Below are positions 18,048 through 26,586 of a stretch of DNA of 64,000 bases, in pieces (position 1 is the first letter of the stretch; every line of letters starts with the position of its first letter). The translations under genes and the position numbers were made by a program. This DNA is from Trinickia violacea. Lineage in GTDB: Bacteria > Pseudomonadota > Gammaproteobacteria > Burkholderiales > Burkholderiaceae. The DNA is taken from positions 620,001 to 684,000 of the forward strand of contig NZ_CP040078.1 of the NCBI RefSeq assembly GCF_005280735.1. The letters run 5' to 3'. The notes under the pieces were generated by a model. That model was not told the origin of the DNA. It saw nothing but the letters and a program-made list of their open reading frames with translations, and ran no database searches.

Positions 18048-18452
18048 ATGAGCAGCACCTTGCAAAAGATGGCCGTCGACGGTCGTGGCATGTACGGCAA
18101 GCCGGGCAAGAATAACGACATCAACGGAATCCCCCGTCCACGTCCCAGATCGGAACTCGTGGAATGCGCCGCGCGCTATGAGCTCGAGCTGGCGCGCGGC
18201 GCTTCGCATCTGGCGAGCATGATGTCTTATGCGACGCTCGAAGCGGCCATGGTCGAGGCGGTCGCCGAGTTCGTGAAGCAGCACGGCGACGACGATTTGC
18301 CGGTATTTCTCGAACTGCTGTCGCGGCGCTTGTCGGAGCGCAAGAAGCCCGAGGCCGCATCGGCGCTCCGCATCCTCAAGGACAGCGGCCGGCCCCCCAG
18401 CGCCGATGAGCTTCGCAGACTCTGGAGCTCGGTCGGCATGGCGATGGGCTGA
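18048..18452 (+). CDS. Conserved hypothetical protein, paralogue of the gene at 57316
   Basis: A 134-residue, soluble, mainly helical protein. Its central block (EAVAEFVKQHGDDDLPVFLE, then LLSRRLSERKKPEAASALRIL) is clearly related to residues ~50-95 of the minus-strand protein at 57316 (EAVEVFIARQGHEDLPLFLE, LLAERLQKREKPEAANAVLHL). No known domain is recognised. The ATG at 18048 has a gaggagaag site. The conservation of the block between two copies indicates a real family. Confidence 0.7.
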   Translation: MSSTLQKMAVDGRGMYGKPGKNNDINGIPRPRPRSELVECAARYELELARGASHLASMMSYATLEAAMVEAVAEFVKQHGDDDLPVFLELLSRRLSERKKPEAASALRILKDSGRPPSADELRRLWSSVGMAMG

Positions 18453-18503
18453 CGATGTCTTGACTGCGACGGGCCTTGGCGACCGGCTTCGGCGACCTCG
18501 CGC

Positions 18504-19418
18504 TTATCCTCGCTTGCCGAGCGCTGCCACGAGCATGTCGACGAACGCTTTGACGCGCGCGGTCATCTGCAGGTGCTGCGGGTAGACCGCATAAATGTCG
18601 GCGCCGGGCGTGCGGTATTCGGGCAGCACGTGGACGAGGCGTCCGTCGGCGAGTTACTCCGCGATATCCCATTCCGCGCGCATCAGAATGCCGTGGCCGT
18701 CGAGCGCCCATTTCACGGCGATCTCGCCGTCGTTGGTGGTCAGGTTGCCGCGCACGTGCACGGTCTCCGTTTTTTCCGCCGCGCCGCGACCGCTCGTCAG
18801 ACGCCAAAGCCCGTAGGCGTCGTCGCCTTGCCGGATGCCGATGCAGTTGTGCTGCGACAGCTCGGCCGGACTGCGCGGCAGCCGCCGGTTCGCGAAGTAC
18901 GCCGGCGCTGCGCAGAGCAGGCGCCGATTCGGCGCGACCCGGCGCGCGATGACGCGCGCATCGGGCGGCTCGCCGAAGCGCACGCAGACGTCGAACGCAT
19001 CGTCGGAAAGCGGCGGCGGATCGACCGATAGCTGCAGCTGCACGTCGACTTCCGGATACGCGCGCACGAACCGCGAGATCAGCGGCGCGACGTGGCTTCG
19101 GCCGAAGCCGAGCGTCGCGTTGACGCGCAGCAGACCTTTGGGCGTGGCCTGCGCGCCGCCGAGCAATTGCGCGAGGTCGTCCATCTCGCCGAGGATGCGG
19201 CGCGCTCTCGCGAGATACAGCTCCCCCTCGGCAGTGAGGCTCATGCGGCGCGTCGACCGGTTGACGAGCGAGACGCCGGCGCGCGCTTCCATTTGCGCGA
19301 GATGCTTGCTGACGGCCGCCGTCGTCAAGCCGAGTTCGCGCGCGGCGGCGGTCAGACTGCCGCTCGCCGCGAGCGTCGAGAAAAACGCGAGGTCCTCGGG
19401 CTGGATCGAAGCGGTCAT
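18504..19418 (-). pseudogene. LysR-family regulator interrupted by an in-frame stop
   Basis: From ATG 19418 (site gagggagac) the frame encodes a LysR helix-turn-helix (FFSTLAASGSLTAAARELGL, then TTAAVSKHLAQMEAR) and most of the substrate domain. It then meets TAA at 18656-18654, after AEWDIAE. The same frame continues without a break for 49 more codons as LADGRLVHVLPEYRTPG...AVYPQHLQMTARVKAFVDML, a normal LysR C-terminus, to a stop at 18504. Full length would be about 303 residues, standard for the family. The codon that became TAA is usually Tyr in homologues, so a single base change explains it. The 253-residue product may be inactive or constitutive. It is divergent from the tartrate dehydrogenase gene. 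Confidence 0.85.
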
Positions 19419-19436
19419 GCGCGTCTCCCTCATTGT

Positions 19437-19465
19437 CAACTTCAAGTTAAGAATGCTTTAAGTCT
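19437..19465. promoter_or_regulatory. Candidate LysR-type operator between lysR and the dehydrogenase gene
   Basis: Within the 114-bp divergent spacer lies caacttcaagttaagaatgc and then tttaagt, which contains the palindrome acttcaagt and a related ctttaag half. This fits the AT-rich dyads recognised by LysR proteins, but the exact T-N11-A register cannot be fixed by eye. Confidence 0.35.
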
Positions 19466-19532
19466 AGCGGCGTTTGCAAAGCCCGTCGCCGTCCTACCAT
19501 CGTCATCACATTCACATATCTGGAGACGACAG

Positions 19533-20627
19533 GTGAGGACTTATCGCATTGCCACGATTCCCGGCGACGGCATCGGCAAGGAAGTGGTTCCGGCCGGACG
19601 GCGCGTGCTCGAAGCGATCGCCGCCGGCAGCACGGACTTTGGCTTCGACTTCGAAGACTTCGATTGGGGCGGCGACTACTACCGCAAGCACGGCGTGATG
19701 ATGCCGGCCGACGGGCTCGATGCGTTGCGCGACAAGGACGCGATTCTGTTCGGCTCCGCCGGCGACCCGCACATCCCCGACCACGTGACGCTCTGGGGCC
19801 TGCGCCTGAAGATCTGCCAGGGCTTCGACCAGTACGCGAACGTGCGTCCCACCCGCATCCTTCCCGGCATCGACGCGCCGTTGAAGCGCTGCGGCCCGAA
19901 GGACCTCGACTGGGTGATCGTGCGCGAGAACTCCGAAGGCGAGTACTCCGGCGTGGGCGGCCGTGCGCATCAGGGGCATCCGATCGAAGTGGCGACCGAT
20001 GTTTCGATGATGACGCGCGCGGGCGTCGAGCGCATTCTCCGCTTTGCGTTTCGTCTCGCGCAATCGCGCCCGCGCAAGCTCCTGACCGTGATCACGAAGA
20101 GCAACGCGCAGCGTCACGCGATGGTGATGTGGGATGAGATCGCGCTGCAGGTGTCGAAGGCATTTCCCGACGTCAAATGGGACAAGGAACTCGTCGATGC
20201 GGCCACGGCGCGCATGGTCAACCGGCCCGCGACGCTCGACACCATCGTCGCCACGAATCTGCATGCCGACATCCTGAGCGACCTCGCCGCCGCACTCGCC
20301 GGCAGCCTCGGCATCGCGCCGACGGCGAACCTCGATCCCGAGCGCCGCTATCCGTCGATGTTCGAGCCGATCCACGGGTCCGCATTCGACATCATGGGCA
20401 AGGGCTTGGCCAATCCGGTCGGCACGTTCTGGTCGGTCGTCATGATGCTCGAGCATCTCGGCGAGCGGAGCGCCGCGCGTCAACTGATGGACGCGATCGA
20501 ACGCGTGACCGCCAACCCGGCGCTTCATACGGGCGATCTCGGCGGCAAGGCGACGACCGTGGAAGTGACCGATGCCGTTTGCGCGATGCTCGCTTCGAAC
20601 GCGGCGGCGGCTTCGCAGGCAGCCTGA
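19533..20627 (+). CDS. ttuC: Tartrate dehydrogenase/decarboxylase-type NAD-dependent beta-decarboxylating dehydrogenase
   Basis: A protein of 364 residues of the isocitrate/isopropylmalate/tartrate dehydrogenase family. Visible motifs are IATIPGDGIGKEVVP at the N-terminus, VRENSEGEYSGVGGR (substrate loop), and LHADILSDLAAALAGSLGIAPTAN with FEPIHGSAFDI for metal and NAD binding. Tartrate dehydrogenases oxidise tartrate or D-malate. The GTG at 19533 with a tggagacgac site is the start. It is followed 95 bp downstream by an MFS anion transporter, as in ttu loci. D-malate dehydrogenase is a close alternative. Confidence 0.82.
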   Translation: MRTYRIATIPGDGIGKEVVPAGRRVLEAIAAGSTDFGFDFEDFDWGGDYYRKHGVMMPADGLDALRDKDAILFGSAGDPHIPDHVTLWGLRLKICQGFDQYANVRPTRILPGIDAPLKRCGPKDLDWVIVRENSEGEYSGVGGRAHQGHPIEVATDVSMMTRAGVERILRFAFRLAQSRPRKLLTVITKSNAQRHAMVMWDEIALQVSKAFPDVKWDKELVDAATARMVNRPATLDTIVATNLHADILSDLAAALAGSLGIAPTANLDPERRYPSMFEPIHGSAFDIMGKGLANPVGTFWSVVMMLEHLGERSAARQLMDAIERVTANPALHTGDLGGKATTVEVTDAVCAMLASNAAAASQAA

Positions 20628-20722
20628 GACGCTTGAAGCCGGCAACGGCCGACCACGCACGCAAACGAAGACGCCCGGGCCGGAGCGATCAGGCCACGGG
20701 CATCTCGCTGGAGACGACGTTC

Positions 20723-22018
20723 ATGAACACCGATTTGGAAACCCGCACGGTGCGCAAGCTGATCTGGCGCATTCTGCCGTTCGTCATGCTGCTTTACTTC
20801 GTCAGCTTCCTCGACCGCGTCAATGTCGGCTTCGCGGCGCTGACGATGAACAAGGACCTCGGACTCACGCCGACGATGTTCGGACTCGGCGGCGGCATCT
20901 TCTTTCTCGGCTATTTCCTGTTCGAAGTGCCGTCGAACCTGATCCTGCACAAAGTGGGCGCGCGCATGTGGATCGCGCGCGTGATGGTGACGTGGGGGCT
21001 CGTTTCGGTGGCGTCGGCGTTCGTCACCGGAGAGAAGTCGTTCTATGTCCTGCGCTTCCTGCTCGGCGTGGCGGAAGCGGGCTTCTTCCCGGGCATCATC
21101 CTCTATCTGAGCCAGTGGTTTCCCGCGCGTCAACGCGCGCTGGCCGCCGCCGCATTCATGGCGGCGGCGCCGCTCTCGACGGCGATCGGCTCGCCGATTT
21201 CCGGCGCCCTCATGCAAATGCCCGTTATGGGCGGTCTCAAGGACTGGCAATGGCTCTTCATCATCGAGGCCGTCCCCGCGATCGTGCTCGGCTTCGTCGT
21301 GCTGAAAGCGCTGACCGATTCACCCGCCAAGGCGGCCTGGCTCGCCGATGACGAAAAGGCGTGGCTCACGGCAACGCTGCGCGAAGAGAGCCGCGGCCGA
21401 GAGTCCGAAGGCGGGCACGTGGCCGGCGCGCTGGGCGCGCTGCGCGACCCGCGCGTGTGGGTGATGGCGATGATTTACTTCGGCACGTCGGCGGGCCTGT
21501 ATACGCTCGGCTTGTGGGCGCCGCTGATCATCCGCCAGTTCGGATTCTCGTCGTTGGAGACGGGCGCGTTGAACGCGATACCGAGCGTGCTCGCCGTGAT
21601 CGGCATGGTGCTCTGGGCGCGCCGTTCCGATCGCAGCGGCGAGCGCACTTGGCACGTCGTGATTCCCTGCGTGGCGGCGTGCGCGGGGCTCGCGTGGGCC
21701 GGCTTCGCCGATACCGCGTTGAGTGTGGTGCTGGCGCTCGTCGTCGTGAACGTGGGCATCAGCGCGGCCAAGGCGCCGCTTTGGGCGATGCCGAGCACGT
21801 TCCTCTCGGGTGCCGGCGCGGCCGCCGGCATCGCGATGATCAACTCGATCGGCAACCTCGGGGGCTTCGTCGGGCCGTTCGCGATCGGCTGGCTGAAGAC
21901 GCTGACGGGCGGATACGCGGCGGGGCTTTTTGTCGTCGCGGCGAGCCTCGCACTTTCGGCGATGCTCACGCTGTTCGTCGGGCGGCGCGGGTATCGCGTG
22001 ACGCCGATGGCGCGCTGA
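20723..22018 (+). CDS. MFS transporter of the anion:cation symporter (ACS) family, tartrate-type
   Basis: A protein of 431 residues with 12 membrane helices. The ACS-family signature is at the N-terminus (YFVSFLDRVNVGFAALTMNKDLGL), then FFLGYFLFEVPSNLILHKVGAR and AEAGFFPGIILYLSQWFP. It probably imports tartrate or a related dicarboxylate for the upstream dehydrogenase. The ATG at 20723 has ctggagacgacg upstream, the same ribosome-site sequence as the dehydrogenase gene. A small minus-strand gene overlaps its last 53 bases. Confidence 0.87.
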   Translation: MNTDLETRTVRKLIWRILPFVMLLYFVSFLDRVNVGFAALTMNKDLGLTPTMFGLGGGIFFLGYFLFEVPSNLILHKVGARMWIARVMVTWGLVSVASAFVTGEKSFYVLRFLLGVAEAGFFPGIILYLSQWFPARQRALAAAAFMAAAPLSTAIGSPISGALMQMPVMGGLKDWQWLFIIEAVPAIVLGFVVLKALTDSPAKAAWLADDEKAWLTATLREESRGRESEGGHVAGALGALRDPRVWVMAMIYFGTSAGLYTLGLWAPLIIRQFGFSSLETGALNAIPSVLAVIGMVLWARRSDRSGERTWHVVIPCVAACAGLAWAGFADTALSVVLALVVVNVGISAAKAPLWAMPSTFLSGAGAAAGIAMINSIGNLGGFVGPFAIGWLKTLTGGYAAGLFVVAASLALSAMLTLFVGRRGYRVTPMAR

Positions 22019-22232
22019 ACCGGCCCTCGGGATACACGCGCCAGCTTCCATCGCCGTGCCGGAAAAAATACAAAGCGCGCACGCCGCTTTGCGATTGCGC
22101 TTCGACGCAAACGTAGCGTGCGCCATCGATGCGGGTACGGCCGAACGCCGTCACGCGCACCGGCGTCGCCAACTCCGGCGTGAGCCATTTCTCGACTAGG
22201 CCGCGCAAGGATGCCTCGGCTGGGGTTTTCAT
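21966..22232 (-). CDS. Small conserved protein, paralogue of the gene at 40957
   Basis: An 88-residue protein. Residues 7-67 align with the protein at 40957 without gaps apart from a few residues: SLRGLVEKWLTPELATPVRVTAFGRTR against SLRYQVEKWLGPATPVHVTAFGHTR (given here in two halves), then RYVCVE and ALYFFRHGDGSWRVYP against ALFFFRHHDGYWNVFP. It has no signal peptide or membrane helix and an aromatic-rich beta core. Function unknown. It overlaps the 3' end of the MFS gene on the other strand. Confidence 0.65.
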   Translation of the reverse strand: MKTPAEASLRGLVEKWLTPELATPVRVTAFGRTRIDGARYVCVEAQSQSGVRALYFFRHGDGSWRVYPEGRFSAPSASRDTRAARRTA

Positions 22233-22419
22233 GTTTCGCTCCGCTCGGCGAAAAGGGCGGCGATGCGCCGTTCCCCTCCATAACGCCTTCGCGGCGTGCG
22301 ATGTTGACCGGGGTTTTCCGGGGTTACATGTGACACCTTTGGATACACAAAAACACACGCGCGGTATTCCGTCTCGATAAAGTTCGCAACGTTGCATCTG
22401 ACACTCGAGAAAACAAATC

Positions 22420-22785
22420 ATGAACATCACACGAAGCCGCTGGATTGCGATAACACTGATTGCGGGCGCCGGAATAGGCGCATCGTCCGCGGCGTTCGCG
22501 CACGTGGATATCGGGGTCGACATCGGTGTTCCGGGTGTCGTGTATGCACCCCCGCCGCCGCCGGTGGTGTACGCACCGCCGCCGCCTGTGATTTATGCCC
22601 CGGCTCCGGCGCCGGGCGTGGTTGTCGTCAGTCCGGGCTGGTATGGGGAGCGCTACTACGACGGGCGTCGCTACTGGGATCGCGATGAGTGGGAAGAGCG
22701 GCACCATGGCTGGGACCACGATCACGGCCACGGCCACGGCGAGTGGCACCATGAACACGAGTGGCATCACGACCACGACGACTGA
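22420..22785 (+). CDS. Exported PXPV-repeat protein with His/Asp-rich tail
   Basis: A 121-residue protein. Residues 1-27 are a signal peptide (ending SSAAFA). The mature part starts HVDIGVDIGVPGVVYAPPPP and contains four PP[PV]V/IYAP repeats. The end is a 30-residue stretch made mostly of His, Asp, Glu and Trp. It is paralogous to the protein at 46403, which has the same order of signal, DIGV.LGVPG, Pro-rich repeats and acidic/His tail. A periplasmic or surface metal-binding role is suggested by the tail only. Confidence 0.75.
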   Translation: MNITRSRWIAITLIAGAGIGASSAAFAHVDIGVDIGVPGVVYAPPPPPVVYAPPPPVIYAPAPAPGVVVVSPGWYGERYYDGRRYWDRDEWEERHHGWDHDHGHGHGEWHHEHEWHHDHDD

Positions 22786-22832
22786 GCGTGGCCGGTGGCG
22801 GGGCGCCTTCGCTGTCCATGACGGGCCTCGCC

Positions 22833-22961
22833 TTGATTGATAGCGACGTTCACTGCAGCAAGCGCTATTAACGCCCCTCGCCATCCGCACCCATCCACGA
22901 AACCGTGGGTCAGCGGGATGAAGACGATCCTGGCGAATCCTGCAACCAAGGTGATCGGGGT
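22833..22961 (-). pseudogene. Remnant of an MFS transporter (internal segment)
   Basis: About 43 codons on the minus strand read TPITLVAGFARIVFIPLTHG, then GWRGALIALAAVNVAI, typical of helices 5-6 of an MFS protein. No start, no stop and no flanking MFS sequence is present on either side in this frame. It sits immediately beside the arsH operator, that is, at the left edge of the metal-resistance island, and probably marks where island DNA replaced or broke a resident gene. Confidence 0.55.
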
Positions 22962-22999
22962 ACGCCGACGCCTGTCAACACTTCCACTTGCAATTTCTC

Positions 23000-23025
23000 G
23001 ATATTTCCATAAACTTGGAAATATC
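23000..23025. promoter_or_regulatory. Inverted repeat operator upstream of arsH (ArsR-type)
   Basis: Perfect 10-bp arms gatatttcca and tggaaatatc with a six-base centre, 26 bp before the arsH start. A closely similar element with the same six-base spacing lies in front of arsC at 25156. These are probably binding sites for the ArsR proteins encoded here. Confidence 0.7.
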
Positions 23026-23050
23026 AAATCATGCGTTGCATTGGTGCTCG

Positions 23051-23824
23051 ATGACGCTCGCCTTCTCCGAATCCTCCTCACTTCCGGCGGCCAAGCCGCA
23101 GTTTCTCGACACGGCAATTGCAGCGCGCCTAGGCATGTCAGACGCGCCGCCAGTGCGCATCCTGCTGCTGTACGGCTCCTTGCGACAGCGTTCCTACTCG
23201 CGTCTGCTTGTCGAGGAGGCGGCCCGTCTGCTTCAGTTATTCGGTGCTGAGACGCGTATCTTCGACCCGCGTGGACTGCCATACCCCGACGAGGTGGAAG
23301 GTAACGACCACCCGAAAGTGAAGGAGTTGCGAGAGCTGTCTTTGTGGTCCGAGGGGCAGGTCTGGTGCAGTCCGGAACGCCACGGCACGATTTCGGGCGT
23401 TCTCAAGACGCAGATTGACCAGCTTCCCCTATCGATGGGCGGTATTCGTCCCACCCAGGGGCGGACTCTTGCCGTGATGCAAGTCAGTGGCGGCTCTCAG
23501 TCGTTCAATACCGTGAACCAGCTGCGCCAGCTAGGCCGGTGGATGCGCATGTTCACCATCCCCAATCAGTCCTCGGTTGCAAAAGCGTACGAAGAGTTCG
23601 ACGAGGAGGGGCGCATGAAGCCTTCGTCGTACTACGACCGGTTGGTCGACGTGATGGAAGAGCTCGTCAAGTTCACGTTGCTGCTGCGAGGCCGTGCCGA
23701 CTACCTAGTGGACCGTTACAGTGAGCGGGTCGAGGCAGGCCGTCCGCTTGACCCGAAGACGGACCTGGCGTCCCTGGCGATGGGACTCGGCGAGTCGGCG
23801 CCGCAGCAGGAAGATATCGAGTAA
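23051..23824 (+). CDS. arsH: ArsH, NADPH-dependent FMN reductase / organoarsenical oxidase
   Basis: A protein of 257 residues. It shows the ArsH features RILLLYGSLRQRSYSRLLVEEAARLL (phosphate-binding loop of the flavodoxin fold), IFDPRGLPYPDE, and the WCSPERHGTISGVLKTQIDQLP block with GGSQSFNTVNQLR. ArsH oxidises trivalent methylated or aromatic arsenicals to the less toxic pentavalent form. The ATG at 23051 lies just downstream of the ArsR-type operator; starts upstream would fall inside the operator. It is the first gene of arsH-arsR-arsI, with six bases to arsR. Confidence 0.93.
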   Translation: MTLAFSESSSLPAAKPQFLDTAIAARLGMSDAPPVRILLLYGSLRQRSYSRLLVEEAARLLQLFGAETRIFDPRGLPYPDEVEGNDHPKVKELRELSLWSEGQVWCSPERHGTISGVLKTQIDQLPLSMGGIRPTQGRTLAVMQVSGGSQSFNTVNQLRQLGRWMRMFTIPNQSSVAKAYEEFDEEGRMKPSSYYDRLVDVMEELVKFTLLLRGRADYLVDRYSERVEAGRPLDPKTDLASLAMGLGESAPQQEDIE

Positions 23825-23829
23825 TCCCT

Positions 23830-24159
23830 ATGGCGACGATCGATTCAAAGTCAGCGGTGACGGCTCTCGCCGCACTTGCGCAGGAATCACGTCTCGCAGC
23901 GTTCCGGCTTCTCGTCACTGCGGGCCCTGCGGGCATGAGCGCGGGCGCCATCGCCGAGGCGTTAGGACTCCCTTCGCCCAGTCTGTCGTTTCATCTCAAA
24001 GAGTTGAGTCACGCGGGTCTTATCGAAGGTCGCTCGCAGGGAAGGCACATCATGTACAGCGCGAATTACGCCAACATGCAGGCGCTCATGGATTTTCTTA
24101 TGGAGAACTGCTGCGCGGCCCAGCAAAGCGGTTGTGCACAGAACGAGACGGAGGCTTGA
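23830..24159 (+). CDS. arsR: ArsR-family arsenic-responsive repressor (copy 1)
   Basis: A protein of 109 residues. Winged-helix DNA-binding domain with SAGAIAEALGLPSPSLSFHLKELSHAGLI as the recognition region. The C-terminus holds vicinal cysteines (ENCCAAQQSGC), the likely As(III) site; the classical ELCVCDL motif of E. coli ArsR is absent, so it belongs to the C-terminal-cysteine ArsR type. It ends in TGA immediately before the arsI ATG, showing tight cotranscription. It is about 45-50 % similar by eye to the copy at 24678. Confidence 0.9.
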   Translation: MATIDSKSAVTALAALAQESRLAAFRLLVTAGPAGMSAGAIAEALGLPSPSLSFHLKELSHAGLIEGRSQGRHIMYSANYANMQALMDFLMENCCAAQQSGCAQNETEA

Positions 24160-24630
24160 ATGAAGCGATTTCACGTGCATGTGGTGGTTCCGGCGCTCGA
24201 GGAAAGCGTGCGCTTTTACACCGGACTGTTCGGCGCAGAGCCCACGGTATTAAAGGACGACTATGCCAAGTGGATGCTGGACGATCCACGCGTCAACTTC
24301 GCCATCTCGTCCCGAGGCGGTGCGGTCGGTGTGAATCACCTTGGATTTCAGGTCGACAGCGACGAAGAACTGGCTGAGCTGCGGGAACACGTGGTGGCGG
24401 CAAGCGTGAAAGTCGCAGACCAGCCTGGTGCGCAGTGCTGCTATGCGTCATCCAATAAGTATTGGAGCCAAGATCCCGCGGGTATTGCCTGGGAAACGTA
24501 TCACACCCTCGGAGACATTCCCTTGTTCGGAGCAGACAACAGACAGGCATCTACCGCGACGAGCGAAGCGTGTTGCGCTCCGGTTACTTCAATTCCGGCT
24601 GTGATAGGTCGACAGGTCAACTGCGGCTAA
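24160..24630 (+). CDS. arsI: ArsI/CadI-family C-As lyase-type dioxygenase
   Basis: A protein of 156 residues of the vicinal-oxygen-chelate fold. Metal ligands are visible as HVHVVV (His near residue 5), GVNHLGFQVD (His near 62) and GIAWETY (Glu near 115). The vicinal cysteine pair diagnostic of ArsI is present (AQCCYASSNKYW near residue 95). ArsI cleaves the C-As bond of trivalent organoarsenicals; the CadI branch is linked to cadmium. A further C-terminal cysteine pair (EACCAPV) follows. It has an ggaggct site and starts at the base after the arsR stop. Confidence 0.88.
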   Translation: MKRFHVHVVVPALEESVRFYTGLFGAEPTVLKDDYAKWMLDDPRVNFAISSRGGAVGVNHLGFQVDSDEELAELREHVVAASVKVADQPGAQCCYASSNKYWSQDPAGIAWETYHTLGDIPLFGADNRQASTATSEACCAPVTSIPAVIGRQVNCG

Positions 24631-24677
24631 GCCCCAAAAGCCACCAGCCGCATGAAGGCGGCCGGTGTAATCAAAGA

Positions 24678-25019
24678 TCAAGCCGGTACGGGCTTGCATT
24701 TGACTTTCCTGCGAGGCTTGCACTCCGCGGACTCTACGCCCTGACAGCAGTTTTCCGTCAGAAACCCGATAAGGCCGTTCATGTGCTCGATTTCCGGCGC
24801 GTAGTAGACGAACCGGCCTTCCTGGCGCGAACTGACCAAGCCGGCATACGCCAGTTCTTTCAAATGGAACGACAGCGTCGCACTGGCCAGCTCCATTTGC
24901 TCTTGGATAACGCCGACGCTCATCCCGTCCGGGCCGGCTGAAACAAGCAGTCGGAAAATTGCCAGTCGGGTGGGCTGGGCCAGCGCAGACAAGGCTTTGA
25001 TGGCGTCTTTTTCGTTCAT
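24678..25019 (-). CDS. arsR: ArsR-family arsenic-responsive repressor (copy 2)
   Basis: A protein of 113 residues. Winged helix with SVGVIQEQMELASATLSFHLKELAYAGLV; C-terminal ENCCQGVESAECKPRRKVKC gives several cysteines for As(III) binding. It is divergent from arsC-aqpS, with an operator-like inverted repeat (25156-25179) in the spacer, so it likely represses that unit and itself. It converges with arsI. The ATG at 25019 is the only sensible start. Confidence 0.9.
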   Translation of the reverse strand: MNEKDAIKALSALAQPTRLAIFRLLVSAGPDGMSVGVIQEQMELASATLSFHLKELAYAGLVSSRQEGRFVYYAPEIEHMNGLIGFLTENCCQGVESAECKPRRKVKCKPVPA

Positions 25020-25155
25020 GGTGCAAATGTTGCCGCGTTAAATCGATGATTCTAACGCCATTGAGACGTCATAGCGCGACACCCGAATTGATGGCGCGAC
25101 GAACAGGGCGTCCTCTATTCACTATTGCTTCCAGGTCCCGGCTTGTCGTCGATCT

Positions 25156-25179
25156 ACATTTCCATTATATTGGAGATGT
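25156..25179. promoter_or_regulatory. ArsR-type operator upstream of arsC
   Basis: Arms acatttcca and tggagatgt with a six-base centre (ttatat). It shares TTTCCA-N6-TGGA with the arsH operator at 23000-23025, in the same spacing, and lies 45 bp before the arsC start. Confidence 0.6.
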
Positions 25180-25223
25180 CGATTCATACGGCAAGCTCGC
25201 CCGGCGTCCGACTGGAGCCTCTC

Positions 25224-25727
25224 ATGACCGAAGTCCGAAAATACAACGTACTTTTTCTATGCACCGGCAACTCGGCGCGAAGCGTGCTTGCCGAAGTGCA
25301 ATTGAATACGTTAGGTCGTGGTCGCTTCAATGCCTATTCGGCGGGCAGTCACCCGAAAGCGGAAGTTAACCCGTTCACACTGGATTTGCTCACTAAGATG
25401 AGGTTGTCCACCGAAGGACTGCGAACGAAGTCATGGGATGAGTTTGCCAAGCCCGACGTTCCCGTTATGGATTTCGTGTTCACGGTATGTGATCAGGCCG
25501 CGGGGGAACAATGCCCGCTTTGGCCAGGGCAGCCGATGACAGCACACTGGGGGATTCCCGACCCAGCCGCCGTTGAGGGCTCTGACGACGAGAAAATGCG
25601 CGCGTTCAAGGACGCAGCTGCGAGCCTGCGCAAGCGAATTGAGCTGTTTATCAGCTTGCCGATTGCGTCCCTTGAACGGCTCGCGCTCCAGAAGGAGGTC
25701 ACGGCCATTGGGAAAACGCCGCTATGA
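25224..25727 (+). CDS. arsC: Thioredoxin-coupled arsenate reductase (LMW-PTPase type)
   Basis: A protein of 167 residues with the low-molecular-weight phosphatase loop LFLCTGNSARSVLAE (nucleophile Cys in CX5R) near residue 13. The pair of later cysteines expected for the intramolecular relay is represented by VCDQAAGEQCPLWPG (Cys ~82 and ~90). It reduces As(V) to As(III) in the cytoplasm. ATG 25224 has ctggagcc upstream; the frame is open further but the family starts here. Its last four bases overlap the aquaporin ATG. Confidence 0.92.
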   Translation: MTEVRKYNVLFLCTGNSARSVLAEVQLNTLGRGRFNAYSAGSHPKAEVNPFTLDLLTKMRLSTEGLRTKSWDEFAKPDVPVMDFVFTVCDQAAGEQCPLWPGQPMTAHWGIPDPAAVEGSDDEKMRAFKDAAASLRKRIELFISLPIASLERLALQKEVTAIGKTPL

Positions 25728-26467
25728 GATTGCGCCACGCGGTCGTCGCCGAGTTTTTTGGCTCAGCGCTCTTGCTTGCCACCGTGGTTGGCTCCGGTGT
25801 GATGGGCGAGCGACTCGCCGGCGGCAACGTGGCAATCGCGCTTCTCGCCAATACTTTGGCGACAGGCGCAGGCCTGGTTGCGCTGATTGCCACGTTCATC
25901 AGTATCTCGGGCGCGCACTTCAATCCCTTGGTGACGCTCGCTGAAGTTTGGCTCGGCAAGCTGCGTTGGAAGCACGCGGCGGCCTACATCGCAGCACAAG
26001 CCGTTGGCTCGATCGCGGGTGTGATCGCGGCTCAGGGTATGTTCGATTTGCCGTTGCTCGAGATGTCCCGGCATGTGCGCACCGGGCCCTCTCAGTGGTG
26101 GAGCGAGGTAGTCGCATCATTCGGCTTGCTCACCGTGATTCTGAACGTGGCAAAGCGGCGCATCGAGTTCGTTCCGGCGGCCGTCGGCGGCTATATCACT
26201 GCCGCCTATTGGTTCACGGCATCGACGTCGTTTGCCAATCCGACCGTGACCATCGCGCGTTCGTTCACGGATACCTTTGCCGGTATCCGGCCTATCGATG
26301 CACCCGGATTCATCGTGAGCGAACTGGTCGGCGGAGCACTCGCAGTCTTTCTGTTCCGCTGGATGGAGGGGCGTCCGCATTCCCCATCGGGAAGCGCGTC
26401 CACGGCAGCGGGTAGCGAATCCGGGAAGAAACATAAGACGGATGTCTCTGTCGAGGCGGGACATTAG
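25724..26467 (+). CDS. aqpS: Aquaglyceroporin-type channel (AqpS-like)
   Basis: A protein of 247 residues with six membrane helices and the two half-helix NPA-like motifs, here SGAHFNPLVTLAE (NPL) and SFANPTVTIAR (NPT). Such channels replace ArsB in arsR-aqpS-arsC-arsH operons of rhizobia, letting arsenite made by ArsC flow down its gradient out of the cell. The ATGA overlap with arsC indicates coupled translation. The C-terminal ~30 residues are polar and disordered. Confidence 0.88.
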   Translation: MRLRHAVVAEFFGSALLLATVVGSGVMGERLAGGNVAIALLANTLATGAGLVALIATFISISGAHFNPLVTLAEVWLGKLRWKHAAAYIAAQAVGSIAGVIAAQGMFDLPLLEMSRHVRTGPSQWWSEVVASFGLLTVILNVAKRRIEFVPAAVGGYITAAYWFTASTSFANPTVTIARSFTDTFAGIRPIDAPGFIVSELVGGALAVFLFRWMEGRPHSPSGSASTAAGSESGKKHKTDVSVEAGH

Positions 26468-26586
26468 GATAAGGAGCCCGTCAACTAAATTGACGACGCC
26501 GAGCCTCGTCGCGCGCAGTAACGCCGCAGTAACGCTAATAGGGGGGCGCAGTTAGCGTGCGCGTCCCTGCATCGCGCCGACCAAAG

